Shown here piece by piece: positions 44,562-58,154 of a DNA stretch of 64,000 nt. Each line of letters begins with the position of its first letter. The first letter of the stretch is position 1. Source of the stretch: Humulus lupulus (Eukaryota > Streptophyta > Magnoliopsida > Rosales > Cannabaceae); assembly GCF_963169125.1 (NCBI RefSeq), contig NC_084798.1, positions 200,565,481 through 200,629,480 on the forward strand, given 5' to 3'. Made by a program: the position numbers and the translations under genes. Below the pieces are notes generated by a model, which was given only the letters and a program-made list of their open reading frames with translations, was not told where the DNA came from and searched no databases.

Positions 44562-46485
44562 TGTAATGACCCAACTTATTCTAGACTTTGGACCATTAAT
44601 TACTACTATACATATATACTAATCTTAAGAAAACATACATGTGAAACATTCATAAATTTATAAAAAAACTGTAAGGCAAATGTTAACATACATAAAATTC
44701 GGGTATGATATGGGATTCCTTTGTTTTGAAAAAAATAAAACATATCTTAAATTGTAAATAACTTCATTACAAGATCAGGTGCATAAAAATACATATAAAG
44801 CATAATTGAAATGACTAAAAACAACTTCATCCTCGAATTGTTCACACAGTCCACCGAATCCATTCTCCCTCAATACACAATCCCAAGCTGCCAAGAATCT
44901 TACCGCCGCCATAACTATTTTCCTGCACATATAAAACAAAGGAATGAGCCTAATGCCCAGCAAGGAAAATCTACTAAAAGCATGACACATAAACATAAAC
45001 ATAAACATAAACTATAAACATATAACATACACTATAAACATATATCATAATTCTAACCCATGTATATGGTTATCATTGGGGTTTGCTAACTAAGCAACTA
45101 TAAGCCTCAAATACAATGAGGTTTGCTAGCTAAGCAACTATAAGCCCCAAGAACATAAAAGTGTTTGAGTTTGCTATTTAAGCAACTATAAGCCCCAAAA
45201 CATATATCATAACATATATAAAACATACTATAGCATAATCATATAAGCATATAATAACGATCCTATTTTCCTTACCAAATACTGGGATGTGAGAACAAGG
45301 ACGGGATTTTGGAACACTCCTAAAAACCATTAATGAAAAGGTGAGTATTTCTAAAAGAAGAAGATGAAAAAGAAATGAATCTAAACCACCGAGAAGAAGA
45401 GCTTACCGAAATGAAACCTCAAGTTCGAAGAACTTAATTGCCTAACCATGAATGGAAAACACCGAGTTAGGATTTGAGAAGAGAAAAACTATAAAAACTA
45501 ATGAAACATACAGAAATGAACTAGGAATAGGAATACCTTTGAGTGCACTAGAAGCGAACTACACCTTTATAGAAAAACACACTATTAACCTTACTTCCCA
45601 AGCGTTTAATAAGCTTAAGACGATAAAGCTTATAACCCCAACCCAAGTGTTTAACACTCTAAAGTAAACCTAGCAGCTTGAAGGCTCTGAACTCAACTTG
45701 AAGAATGAAAGAAATGGTTGGGTACTAGGTCCTATTTATAGAGTTCAAGAATGAAAAGATCTTCTTTTAGCTTGAATAAAATAATGACAATTTAATTGAA
45801 ATTTATTTGAATATTCGTTCAGCAGAGCTTAAGACTCGGTCAAAAGATTCTGGGCTTATCAAGAGGTTATGGAATAAAATGAGCTCAGTTTCAATTTTTT
45901 TTGGAAAACCTGCCCTAGAGCCGATATATCGCGTGGGCTTATGTTCCCGAGGCTCGTCGAAGTGTTCGTGCGAAGTTACGTGTTTTTCGTATTCCTCGAG
46001 TGGCGATATATCACCCCCTAGAGCTGTGATATATCGGCATACGCTGAAATATTATACACATAATTGCACTTTTTCAGCCTAATTTGAATTGAGTATACAA
46101 CTTTGATTGAGTCCTATAACGATTTCAAAGCTGCTGGCAGACTCTGGGATTTTCAAATATTACTCTTAATAAACTATTCCTCAAAAATACTTAATTTCTT
46201 AATAAACATGTACACGACAAGTGTCATTATCTTATTGGGTCTATCTAATCCTTATAGTATAATAAATATCATCTTCATAATCAGCTATATTAATCAAACC
46301 TTATGTTATAATTAATATTCTTAAACTATAGGTTAAACTTATAAAATCTATAAGTGTTGCTACGAGTGTTCAACTAAGTCCCGTCTTGAACCAAAATCCA
46401 CAGTAATTAACATACTATAACTACCAGTAGCTATCACTACTACTACTATTATCTAACTAGCTAAGTAAAGTTCTTGGACTCTACA
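44562..46485 (-). mobile_element. 5' LTR of the 12-kb element
   Basis: TGTAATGACCCAACTT to TTGGACTCTACA, 1924 bp, close to the split 3' LTR. A minus-strand TATA box CTATAAATAGG at about 45733-45743; upstream of it CGATATATCG words at 45922, 46002 and 46026, two of which have lost symmetry by one base each. Three GGTTTGCTA..TAAGCAACT units are at 45078-45195. Frames at 45452-46315 are shadows. Confidence 0.92.
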
Positions 46486-46834
46486 TGCTGTGACATCTGT
46501 TGAAGTTGGAGGTCGTTGGCATTCAAGGCTTTCATGAGATCTCCAATCGATGGATTTGAATATTGTGGCGCGAACTCATTATATTCTGATTTAGAGTAGT
46601 AATTCGAATCAACATATATTGATTTCCATCATAGAAAGTATTTGAATATTCCTCCCAATGTGAATTGTAATTATTGGCATAGGGGTCATATCTATTCAGT
46701 TGTGGATTATAAAAGTGTTGATAATACATTGCCATGTCTCACACCAAGTTCTATGCAAACCCTGAAAACATCAACCACAACTAATATATCAAGTTAGTCA
46801 AAAGAGAAAAAAATGAATAACAATTAAATAAAAT
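46486..46834 (-). pseudogene. Ty3 gag fragment (right half) of the host element
   Basis: Minus-strand frames read MAMYYQHFYNPQLNRYDPY and, further on, SNPSIGDLMKALNANDLQ, low-complexity Y/N/Q-rich and coiled gag-like sequence. It directly adjoins the 12-kb insertion and continues at 34223-34464. Family is set only by its PBS. Confidence 0.5.
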
Positions 46835-46854
46835 AGTCCCCAGCAACGACGCCA
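46835..46854 (-). other. Primer binding site of the TGGCGYCGTTGCYGGGGA type
   Basis: The minus strand has TGGCGTCGTTGCTGGGGACT six bases inside the LTR that ends at 46861. This site type (tRNA-Asp-like) is known from Athila-type Ty3 elements and their non-autonomous relatives. Confidence 0.75.
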
Positions 46855-46860
46855 AACATT

Positions 46861-48397
46861 TGATGTGTGTCGTATGTCGTATCAAACTTAATTATTTATT
46901 ATTTCTTAATTATACCAACTACTTCAATATAGCGTCAAATAAAGGTCGGACCCATGAGGACTATGATTCAATTTATTATTCAAAATGCAAACAAGAATTA
47001 CAAAGAGATTTTGTTTTAAAGATTTAATAACATAAAATAAAACAATGATCAAAGAACAATGTATAATACGATTTAAATAAGCAGTTAAGAATTATACTCT
47101 ACCTTCGAGAATCAATCTATCAACAATGACAAATAATATTCCTTATTCCCAATTAAACTATTAACCCCGCAGATAACACTTAAGTATTCAATTATCCCAG
47201 TTTTCCTATTATAATTAATTAAAGCTAAGTGCTCTTATTTAATCTTTTTTACCAAGCAATAAAACCATTAAGCATGCGATCTATTCAACCCAGGAAAAAT
47301 ATTACATTCAATGAAAACAAGTTAATCTAGGCAACAAATTCATTAAGCATGCAATTCATTTAACCTAGGTTCTATGCTTCATCACAATTAAAATACTCGT
47401 CACAATACTTAATTGCAATTTATCACTTTACTAAGAATCATAAACTATTAGGTGAATAATAGTCCTAAGATGATAGTAGAACAAGGAAAAACCCTAATTA
47501 GTGACCATCTAAACAATATCTTATTACAAGATTCATAACATCCAAATAGAAAAATAGAAGCAATTTAATATAAGGGAAGAAAATGTATATACTATATCAT
47601 TGCATTCGATATCTCATGTCTAGGGTTTTGAAATAACCCTTATCCTAAATAGAAACTTAGCTAGACATAATTGAATAAAAACATAATATTTAATAAGAGA
47701 AAAAGAATGTAGAAAAGAATGTCTCTCTAAGAGAGTGTAGAGTCTGTGTTTTCAAATAGAGACAGATATCTATTTATAATAGTCTCATACTAACTAAAAC
47801 TAATCAGAATAAAATTTAAAATCTAAAACATAAACTTAAACTAATAGATATTAATTTTCTTTTAATATTAATTTGATATCTCTAATTTTTGGATTCGGAG
47901 TAAAAATATCTGGCAGTTGGTTGAAAAATTGGAGGTAGAATCTGTTATTTTCATATTCCTCAAGAAACTATTTTTTCATGCTCAACTAATCGTATTTTGG
48001 CCATATCTCTCTCAATATAACTCAAAATTTGATCATTCAATGTGGTCTGGATAGCTAAGAAAAGGATCTACAACTTTAATTTTGGCAGAATGTCCAAAAG
48101 ATGGCTGTAACAATGTCAAAATCACTCATTAAGTTTCAGTTCCAGCTCCGACTAAGGCTCATACTCCAACTCTTTTATTTTCTTTATAAAAAAAATCACA
48201 CTAACCTACAAAACTAAATAAATCAAATCAAAATTAAATATTTCTAAATAAAAAATATAATAAATTAAAGCCATAAAAATATTAATTCAAACTCAATTTA
48301 TTTTTATATTAATAAATGTATTTTAACTACTAAAATTATTTATAGCCCAAAAATCTCAAAATACCAAAAACAAAATTAAAATAACTAAAATCTAACA
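46861..48397 (-). mobile_element. 5' LTR of the host (Athila-like) element
   Basis: On the minus strand TGTTAGATTTTAGTT to GACACACATCA, 1537 bp, with the PBS following on the inside. It breaks into copia RNase H codons at 48398. No word block of the kind seen in the other LTRs is apparent. The left LTR of this element is not in the window; its body stops at 34222. Confidence 0.82.
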
Positions 48398-48656
48398 ATT
48401 TCTGAGCCTAAGGAAATTAAGAATAAATAATTAAAATTAAACTTATCAAACTTATATGTCTAGACTTTCGATTATATATCTTGTTGTAAGCTCTAATCAA
48501 AGTGGTTTGATTATCACAATGTATCAAAATCGTCGATACATCAACTGCGGTTTTTGGTGTCTCCAACGTGAGATCTCTTAGCCACTTGGCCTCTTTGCTT
48601 GTTGCTGATAGTGCTACAAACTTGGACTCCATGGTTGAGTGACATATACATGCTTG
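48398..48656 (-). pseudogene. Ty1/copia RNase H fragment
   Basis: CICHSTMESKFVALSATSKEAKWLRDL and ILIHCDNQTTLIRAYNKIYNRKSRHI on the minus strand are copia RNase H, closely alike to the fragment 54031-54219. It is cut by an LTR on each side. It could be a piece of the same family as the element to the right. Confidence 0.85.
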
Positions 48657-50495
48657 TGTTAGATTTTGTGCCATAAAAACATGTGAAAATACATTTTTGA
48701 CTTAAATAAAAGTAAAATTTTATTATATTTGAATGTTATAATTATTGTGTGAATAATTTATATAAATATCAGAAAAATCCATATTCATTTATGAGAATAT
48801 GATCTTGTATGTGTAAGAGAGAATTAAGATCATATATAATGAATAAAATAGTCTGCAACATATTAAAGTATGGAATCTTTAATGAATGACTGCTAGTACG
48901 GTTTACTAAGCATATGAGATGCAAGTAATCTAGATTCAGATTACTGATGTGGACAGACATCTTGGTAAAGCTGTTGTAGATAATAGTGATTAGATATGAC
49001 AAGACCGATGTGAATTAATTATCTTTATATACTTACCATTTTCCATAAGGATTTAATTCATATTTGAAAAGATGATCATTTGTAGATCAGTATATATTCT
49101 GAATAATAATGAACTCTCGTTTATGTTTATTGGGTCTTTTGATTCATTCTTTAAGATCTCTTGATATAATGAGGCTAATGACTTGTTTTAGAGATTCAAT
49201 ATCATGAATGACTACGAACATGATTTACAATAATGAAATCCATGCTTTCCTAACGAACTAATATTTGTTCATTTAAGGGTTAATTTTGGGACTGAATAGT
49301 TATTGGGCTTAAATCTATAATATGATTATAGATTAATTATTCACTGGTGAATTAATGGTACTTAAGGAACAAGAGATAATTAGAAGCGTAAAAAGATAAT
49401 TCTTAACCAACTCTATTTAGCAAACCAATAAATAGAGGACATAAGTACATTTATTAATTACATCAATGGACTACAAGATAAAACTTTGTAAATATAATTC
49501 TATAAATACTTAGAGTGCAATTCTATATTTATAGTGGAGTAGTAATGGAACTAATAAATAAGATTATTGAATAAAAGATTTTAATTAATAATCTAGTTTA
49601 TTGGAACTTCGTATTATAGGTCCATGGTCTACAGGTCACCTCTGTCCTACACTGCCAAGGGTAAGGATGTCACAAGAAAGATTAATAAGGAAAATGACTA
49701 AATTGCAAAGGAATTAATTTTCCAGGGCAAAGAGATAATTATGTCATAATTATGTGCAATTAAGTAATTAATCAACTGATTAGTTTTTATTTGAAAAACT
49801 TTATATTAGTTAAAATAAATATTAATCAGTGTTTTGGTTAATATTTGAGAGAGATAATTATTATCTTATTATAAGATAATTATTCAAAGTGAGGGTTTTT
49901 AAGATAAGGTTAACTATGAATTAAATGATATTTATTTTTGGGAACATATATATATATATATATATATAGTCTTAAAATTAATTAAACAAACAAATGAGAA
50001 AATTAGGGAGGTTGTAACAGTGGCTCGCGCCACTCACTATGCCAGACACTGAGTGGCGCCACTTTATGTGCCCCAACATCTTTCGAATTTTAATTTTAAT
50101 TTTCAATTTCAATTTCAAATTCATTTATTTATTTAATTATTGATTTTAAATTTGATTTAAGTAAATAATTAAATTAAAAGTAACTGACCACTTTTGAATT
50201 AATAAATTTAAAGAAAAATAAAATAGTTTTATTTATCTTTAAAAACCTGAAAAATGAGTGATTCTTTTATTAAGTTGTTAATTGTTGTTATCAGGCTTTC
50301 TCAAAAACGTTATGATATAATTTTACAGGCCTGAAATTCTATAACTTTCTACAAGTCTTGTCTCCTCTCCAAACTCTCTAGATCTCATGTGCTTAGAACA
50401 TCTAGAGAGCCTAAATAATCAACCTGTGAACTCTATGTGCCCACACGTGTCCTTTTGTGATAGAGGAACGACTTAGAAGGCTAATGTGTGAGTCT
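48657..50495 (+). mobile_element. LTR-like sequence (family H), right border not resolved
   Basis: Starts TGTTAGATTTTGTGCCAT inside copia RNase H codons, a start close to that of the LTR at 23625 (TGTTAG.TTTTATGCC). It contains palindromic words AGTGGCTCGCGCCACT (50019-50034) and AGTGGCGCCACT (50052-50063) and a (TA)n tract near 49945-49968. I could not find an LTR end or duplication before the next LTR starts at 50496, so its 3' end may include leader or unrelated sequence. Confidence 0.6.
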
Positions 50496-53400
50496 TGTTG
50501 GGGATTAGGCTATAGATAACCTTTGGTTTATGATACAACTCAAGACAAAAGATACAAGTAAATCAATCTTTGAGAATAGTTAAACACAAATTACATACAC
50601 ACAATGAGATAAGAGTTTAGAGTGGACCTTCCTTGAAGAACGTACAAACCCTAGGAACATAAAATCACAAGCTTTGATTTTATGTGAAATACAAAAGTTG
50701 CAAGGCTTGACACAAATAAAGGTTTGTTTTCCAAAAATCTCTATTCCTAGCATTTCTATGGAAATTCTTCAAGCTATAATAATTGAATGAGATTGGGATA
50801 CACAAGCCTTGATCCTTCGTACAAGGCAAGTTTTCTTGATGGAGATCTTGGAGAAAAATAGTTATCTAGGAGCTAGAGAGAGAGAGAGAGAGAGTTCTTC
50901 TTTTAGAGAAAGAGAAGTGAGTGATAAATTCACTAATTAACTCATATGAACCCTTTAAAGAGTATAGGACCCTCATTCCACTCAACCGATGAGATTAAAG
51001 CATTTAAATTTAAGTTTTGGAGGTTATTTACGTAACTATATGGACATTCCGTAACACCCCAGGCGATACATCGCTTGCACCAGGTGATGCATCGCCTAGT
51101 CCGTCTTAGCCTAGGGTTTCAAGCATTTGGCAATGCATCGCCTCCTAGGGGGCTATGCATCGTCGTCTCCTCTTTTTTGGCACTCCAAGACTTGTCTCAA
51201 AACACCTCCAAATACCCCTAAACTTCTTATGTACTCTTATATACTCCAAATAAATATTTTGGACCCAAAAAGTTGATTTATAAATGCCTATACTGAAAGT
51301 CAACTTTCAGATGTTCACTGTTGTGAAATCGTGATTGTTTTAGCACCTCTTTGTGCCTAAAAAAAAATTCAACATGTATTTAACCAATATAACCATTCAT
51401 CCACTAGTTAAATACATCCTCACTTCTCTAGCCAACGATATTAGTGCATAAAGTAAAATACCTTTTGGGTTTGAACTTTACATGAGTGAAAACACTACAA
51501 AGCTTAAATCGAAATGCTAAGGTATTCTTAAAAGATTGAGCCTAACATTCCTAGTGATAAAAATTGGTAATGTCTCACACACCTCTTGTGACAGTCAGAA
51601 TCCTGTGATACTATAACGCTCCGATTTCCCGAGACGTTACTTAGGGAATCCGTTTAAAAATAATAAGTAATAAATACTTCAAGACACTAAAAGAAAATAT
51701 TTACTTAAAATTTAAACAGACAATGAGATCTCATTATTTAAAAATAAAAATATTGGACGCTAGGTTTAATAACAACAACATAGAGAAAATAACTGTTCAA
51801 GTCTGAAAACTTAAAACATAACATTTATTTCTAAAAACATAAAATAACTGGAGCCCAGCCTCTAACATGTTCCGTCCATGCCTCGAGTTCGCACCACTCA
51901 CTGCTTTGTTTTCCCTTTACCTGCACACAGAGTACCTGTGAGCTAACGCCCAGTAAGAAGAGCTATGTTGGACATAACTCCCCAAACTAGAAAACAACAA
52001 AAGAATAAACATCATAAACATAATAATCATCGTGCGATACATAAGCACCATATCACACTAAGATAATGTGTGTTACACTCACACACATAAATATTAACAA
52101 ATCATGTTGATCGGACGTGAAATGTAATTGCCTTGCCTACGCTGTACTCACACTTGGCATTCCCACGGTGGCACATAGTCTAGCCTGCGCTATACTCACA
52201 CTTAGCCGTTCCCTCGAGACATCGTTGCCCTGCCTGCGCTATACTCACACTCGGCAATTCCGTGGTGGCATCCTATTATCCTGAGTTATACACACCCAAG
52301 ATAATTCCTGCGAGTGCTACACTCACACAACCAGCTAAAATCTAGTAGCACGCCTACTCTGTCATCTAAGCCTATCTACTAACTAAAATCCCTAGCACTA
52401 TCCTCGTGCTAGTCAATCTAATGCAACAATTCAAGTCACAATATAATTACATAATTAGACAAATAGGAAAACAAGGTTGTGCGCATAACGTACACCCTGT
52501 GCGCAGATGTCCACTCTTCTTACCTTAAACAGTGCATTTTCCGTTGACGTGTCTCAAACCACTTGCTGTGTCACCTCGACGACCGCTAGCTCCTAGACGT
52601 CCAATTACACAGCGAAAATTCAGGAAAAATAAAAATAGGCGTTAAGGTTTTATTTCAAAACCCTAATTGTAACCATGAAAATTTAATGTGCCTGGCACGT
52701 AAATTAAAATCATTTTCCACAAAAGGTTCAAACCATCATGTCACATGCACAAACAATGATGTTTCTAACGTATTTCATGGATTCATATAAATACTTTTTA
52801 TGTGAAAATTACCAAAATGCCCTTTAATATCACAATTACATAATAGACTCAATAATTTCTAAAGATTATCATATGACAACAAAATTTAACAACCAACTCT
52901 CCAAAACCCTAATTAATAAGTGAATACTCATATAAGACTAGAAAAATTATTTTTTTAACATTTATAAATTATTTTTCCTCAATTTCTCAAATAAAACCCA
53001 AATAATAGAAATAAATACACAACTAGCCCAAAAATCAAACTAACATACAAAACTATTTAAAATCCAAAATAAACTTATAAAAATTATTTTAGAATTTTCT
53101 GGGCAAAATAACTTTTTTTTCTTAATTAATTTTATAGAAAAACTAATTAATCAAAGAAAAATTCATAACTAATTAAAAATAGAATCTAACTATACAGATC
53201 AGTTTCTACACCCTACAGTAACACACAAAAATTACCTAGGGTTCAGAACAGTAGCATTAATATTTTTTTATATTTAAAATATAAAATAAGCCAAATAAAT
53301 CATGAAAATTACATAAATGATACAAATTCGAAATAAAATTACAGAGAGCCTTAGAATCTCATTTAAAACAAGCGTGCGAGTGAGGACAAAGCACGCTGGA

Positions 53401-53711
53401 AAGACTCGTGTTGGTTTGTAGGACCAGTCATCATTCTAGGAAGCAACCATCGTGACGTGGGGCGTTACACCTCTATTTGATTAATTATGTATTTCCCAAT
53501 GCACACTTAGCACTATTAATGGCATTGTGCTTGATCCATTCATAAACCATCTGGAGAGAAAACTTATACTCTCTTGAGAGGCGGCCCACCTCTAGGTTCA
53601 CATAGGTGAAATTCTTACAACATCTTTGCTACCTTTAGAGATGCTTGTTGCTCTTCAACTGAATTTCATTAAAAGCTCATGGCTTAACCCTCACTTCGGT
53701 AGCAACCAACA
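50496..53711 (-). mobile_element. 3' LTR of a Ty1/copia element (family I), split by a solo LTR
   Basis: On the minus strand it runs TGTTGGTTGCTACC (53711) to TAATCCCCAACA (50496), about 1.33 kb without the insert 51587-53469. The purine tract AATCAAGGGAGAGTTAA at 53712-53728 abuts the start. Words GGCGATACATCGCT (51062), GGTGATGCATCGCC (51083) and GGCAATGCATCGCC (51129) precede a minus-strand TATA-like region near 50955. The left 50.5-51.3 kb part matches the LTR at 61951. Confidence 0.8.
51587..53469 (-). mobile_element. Solo LTR (family P) nested in the copia 3' LTR
   Basis: TGTGACAGTCAG to GGGGCGTTACA, 1883 bp, flanked by the 5-bp duplication CCTCT (51582-51586 and 53470-53474). The TGTAACGCCCC start on the minus strand is of Ty3 style. 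Near 52130-52350 are three to four ~50-bp units around TGCGCTATACTCACAC (52131, 52182, 52231, degenerate 52280). Confidence 0.92.
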
Positions 53712-53989
53712 TTAACTCTCCCTTGATTAGACTTTTAAGTTGTTAATGTTGGAACTATTCCCTTATCGAATAACTTGTTCTTACCCATTGAACTCTACAC
53801 TTGATGTAAACAAGTTTTGAGTTGGGTTGCCGTCATTGAGGAATCTATATATTAAGGAGTTTTAGTCCCATCCCTTTATTTTTGGAACTAACCAAATTTC
53901 TCCCAAGAGTTTTGGTAAACGCATCTATTAAGTTCTCACATGATTTCATATATGAAATTCATATGATACTCTTATCAATCAATTCCCTC

Positions 53990-55232
53990 ATAGAGTCATG
54001 TCTTAGACTTATATGTCTAGACTTCCCATTTTAAATCTTGTTGTAAGCTCTAATCAAAGTGGTTTGATTATCACAATGTATCAAAATTTTTGATACAACA
54101 ACCACAATTTTCGGTATCTCTAACATGAGATCTCTTAGCCACTCGACCTCTTTGCCGGTTGCCGTTAGAGCTACAAACTCGGTGAACACCCAAACAGTTA
54201 TGGAGAGATTATCTCCCAAAGTAGATTTCCAACTTGTGTTGGTATATCTTTCAAGCGCCTTAGGAAACTTAGAATATTAGAGGCACAACTCTTTGGTCCT
54301 TTTAAGGTATCGTAATACTCTTTCAACGACCTTCCAATGTAAGATACTTGGGTTACAAGGTATATCTTTCAAGCATCTTAGGAAACTTAGAATATTGGAG
54401 GCACAACTCTTTGGTCCTTTTAAGGTATTGAAATACTCTTTCAACGACCTTCCAATGTAAGATACTTGGGTTTCTTGTAAACCTTCTTAGTTTACTAACC
54501 TCAAATGCAATGTTCGCTCTAGTACAATGAGCGATATATATCAAACTAACAATTGCACTTGCATACTCTAGTTGAGTCAGCGCTCTCCCTTCATTCTTGT
54601 CAAGCTTTTGACTTGAATCGAAGGGTGTATTTGCCTCTTTGATATTGAGATGACCAAACTTTCCAAGCATTTTCTCAACATAATGAGCTTGACCTAAGGC
54701 ATATCCATCAATATTTTTCTAACTATAATACCTAATATGGTATCAACCTCTCCAAGGTCCTTCATCTTGAAGTTAGAAGATATAAACCTCTTTGTTTCTA
54801 TTATGCCTTTCATGTCATTACTCAATATCAACATATCATCGATATATAGACACACTAAGATGATATAGTCATCACAAGTCTTATAGTATAAGCACTTGTC
54901 TGCACTATTGTGTCTAAACCCATCCGAAGTAATGGATTCATTGAACTTCTCATGCCATTGTTTTGGTGCTTGCTTCAAACTATATAATGATTCAGCAAGC
55001 TTACACACCTTATGTTCATTTCCCCTTAGAACAACCCTTTCGGTTGTTCCATGTTCACTTCCTCATCGAGGTTACCATTTAGAAATGTCGTTTTGACATC
55101 CATTTGATGAACATATAGGTTGTGTATTGATGATAAGGCAAACAAAAATCTTATAGATGTTGTCCTTGCTACCAGTGCATAGGTATAAAAATAATATATG
55201 CCCTCCTTTTCTCTAAACCATTTGGCCACCAA
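53990..55232 (-). pseudogene. Ty1/copia reverse transcriptase and RNase H, broken
   Basis: Minus-strand frames in order: 55026-55232 with VHQMDVKTTFLNGNLDEEV (RT start, first Asp); 54694-55008 with LYSLKQAPKQWHEKF and the YIDD active site; 54353-54670 with the PFDSSQKLDKNEG link and SLIYIAHCTRANIAFEVS; and 54031-54219 with RNase H. Stops and frameshifts separate them. A 118-bp duplication lies at 54241-54476. The RT catalytic motif itself is intact. Confidence 0.88.
54241..54476. repeat. 118-bp tandem duplication inside the copia RT-RNase H link
   Basis: Units 54241-54358 and 54359-54476, each starting GGTATATCTTTCAAGC and ending near AAGATACTTGGGTT, differ at a few bases only. The duplication is not a multiple of three, so it adds a frameshift to the already broken gene. 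Confidence 0.9.
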
Positions 55233-55383
55233 TCTGGCTTGAATGATTCCATTAGTATTGTATTTCTTTTGAAATACTCACTTGCAACTAGTTGGCTTTG
55301 ATCCTTGTGGTAGATCAACAATCTCCCAAGTGTTGTTAGACATAATTGAATCCATCTCACCAATTATTGCCTCTTTCCAAAAG

Positions 55384-56040
55384 TTAGAGTCCCTTGAGGA
55401 TATTGATTCTTTGGAAAGTTTTAGGATCATCATCCACTTGAAGTACCATAGGATACTTCCAAGTGATTCCCTTATGGTTTCCCTCTACTAGGTAAAGAGT
55501 CTCCAGTTGAGATGTTTCATTTTGTGATCCACCCTCTTTAAGCCTTTGGCTTCTTCTAGGAAATATCAATTGCTCTACAACCTTTGAAGGTAACTCATCT
55601 TGAGTTCTTTCTAATGATATCAGTTCTTGAGGCTTATTGTCACTATACAACAAATTCTCAAATAACTCAACTTCTCTTGATTCAATTATCACATTAGACT
55701 CCAAGTATAATAGCCTATATGCCTTTCTATTTGAGGCATAGCCTACAAATACACATTTGATGGCCCGTTGACCCAACTTGGTTCTTTTAGGCTCTGTGCT
55801 CTTGCAATAAGCAATACTCCCCCACACTTTGAGATACCCTAGGTTGGCCTCTTTCCTTTCCATATCTCATATGATAAAATTTGATTCTTCTTTAGAGAAA
55901 TCCAATTTAGAATATGACAAGTAGAAAGCAAGGCATCTCCCCATATCGCAAAGCTCAAATTCATATGCAATAGCATAACATTTATCATTGCAACATATGT
56001 TCTATTCTTTCTTTTCGCTATACCATTTTGTTGGACTGTA
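55384..56040 (-). pseudogene. Copia integrase C-terminal part
   Basis: The frame 55384-55863 reads KVWGSIAYCKSTEPKRTKLGQRAIKCVFVGYASNRKAYRLL, the C-terminal domain that follows the copia integrase core. The core itself continues upstream (55864-56036 and 57897-58154, minus strand) across the solo LTR, with many stops. Confidence 0.82.
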
Positions 56041-57891
56041 TGTTGGAAAAGCTTATACAGGATCTTTATTTATTTTCATGTATATCTAATATTAAACATA
56101 TTAATACAAGATAGCCTAAAACATGTTTCTAAAACTGAATTCAAAGAGAAACAAATAATATAATACTTACAGTATACGCAGCGGAATTAAGAGTCCTCCC
56201 TTCAGTTTCTCTAACTCTTGTATCCTTTCTGTCGCAGAGTATTATCAAGAAACTGAACCGATCTTCTATTTTCTTCACGATCTTCCAATGTATCCTTAGA
56301 ACCACCTAGACTAGTGTGGGCAATTCTCAACACATGAGATAGATATAGAGAGAAGAAGAGAAAATAACAAAGAGGCTTAGAAAAGGACTTGTGTTTAGAG
56401 AGAATATAAAACTATCAGAAAATCTGACTTATCAAAAACCCTTTTTTGACTTCTCTATAAGCACTCCTTTTATAGACTCAATTAGGCCATTTAATTTAAT
56501 TAAAAAATCAATAAAATAATAGCCATTTTGAAGCCCTAGGTCGAAATTATCATGGGCTATAGGCCCGTGAAATTTCCCATTTGATTATAAGCCCATTGGA
56601 CTTAAAATCAAGGCCTGTATTATTTTCTATTGATTTAATTAATTAAATAATTATTTAAATCCTTTATCAAATTAATTATTTATAATTTGAACCTTGATTT
56701 AAACTTATTTATTAATTTAGATACCAATTTATCTTAATTAATAAATCTGCCATAATTTCTCTTTTCTTCTCAAAATTACATAACTCTGTGAAACTATCCA
56801 AAATTGACCTGGTCAACTTTGATAATTCTAATTGATGATTAAATCAATTAATTGAGACTATCTAGATGATTTTATCCAAGGTACAATGGGGACTATGGGC
56901 CTATGAAATCAAGCTCCAATAAGTTATCATAAATCTAACAAATAAATTTACTAACTTATTAATTCCTCGTGACTCCACTATAGACTTGGAATTGCACTCT
57001 TGAATTCATAGAACGCTCTATAACAAATATAGATACGCTATTAATTATCCATTGTTACAACCATAATTGTCACTCAAACCTCTATAGACGGTCTACAATG
57101 AGATAGGACTAAAATACCGTTTTACCCCTCATTGTATTTTATCCTTAAAACACTTAGTTCCTTGTAAATGATATTTCAGTAAACTAATTTAATTACTGAA
57201 ATGAGATCTCTATCATTTAACACCTTGAACAAAACTAAAAGGAAACCATCATTTCACTTCTTCATCAGAAGCTATAGATGTTCATATCTATGATTAACAC
57301 TCCCACTCAATTGTACTACCGGGTTCCCAAGATGTAAGTATGGGCTAGTCCGTAGGGTAAGCTGGTAACGAACAAGTCAAAGAACTCAAATAATACAATC
57401 AGTTAGAATACTAACCACTCAGAATTGAGATTGAATTGACCTATGGTCAACTATATGATATGACTAGAATAGATAATAACGGTATGTTTACTTATCTTAT
57501 CAACTGTCAATATCGGTCCTGCCCGATGTAACAAATACATCCGATCTTATCTACTTTGCTAATGTTCTGGAAAGAACATAACACTGTAATGTGTAAGTAG
57601 ATCATATCGTAGATTGGCAAGTCAGTGTAAATCCGGTGCACTGACTAATCTTAGGACTAACTTATTTTGAACATATAATCATATTTATATTCCACTGTGA
57701 TTACGTCACTATAAATAAGATTAGCTATATGCTCAAGATTTAATAGAAGTTTATATTAAACAAATAATCATGAAAATAAAACATGTGAGCAAAGTGATTG
57801 ACCAAGTCAAAAAATGATTTCTATTCTTTTATTGATAATAAAATGAGATTACAAAGAATTTGGGTTTTAATTAGGGCATAAAACCCCAACA
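56041..57891 (-). mobile_element. Solo LTR (family N/O) inside the copia integrase
   Basis: TGTTGGAAAAGC to ACCCCAACA on the plus strand, 1851 bp, flanked by the 5-bp duplication CTGTA (56036-56040 and 57892-57896). The minus strand reads TGTTGGGGTTTTATGCCC and matches the LTR at 23625. No internal domains. Confidence 0.93.
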
Positions 57892-58154
57892 CTGTATAAG
57901 GGACTTTACATTAATGTATTATACCATGCAACTCACAAAATACATTTAATTCATTGGAAAAGTATTTACCGCTCCTATCACTTCTAATCACTTTGTTTTT
58001 CTTTTCCAATTGATTTTCAACTTTGGATTTATAGAATTTAAACATGCTAATTACCTCTTCCTTATTCTTAAGCAAGTACACATATGTGAATATAAAAAAA
58101 AGTCATCAATAAAGGTAATAAAATACATATGTCCACCTCTAGTAATTATTCCAT

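Larger units (their letters stand above)
34465..46485 (-). mobile_element. Ty3 chromovirus-like retrotransposon, both LTRs and internal genes present
   Basis: A minus-strand element with 5' LTR 44562-46485, PBS 44549-44559, gag, protease-RT, RNase H and integrase frames, PPT 38280-38293 and 3' LTR 34465-38279. Flanks TACTG (34460-34464) and TGCTG (46486-46490) match at 4 of 5 bases, as expected of an old duplication. It lies in the gag of an older element. Length without the nested solo LTR is about 10.1 kb. Gene order with RT before integrase sets Ty3; the end of pol is consistent with a Tekay/Del-type chromovirus, which is an inference. Stops, frameshifts and lost catalytic residues show it is inactive. 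Confidence 0.92.
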
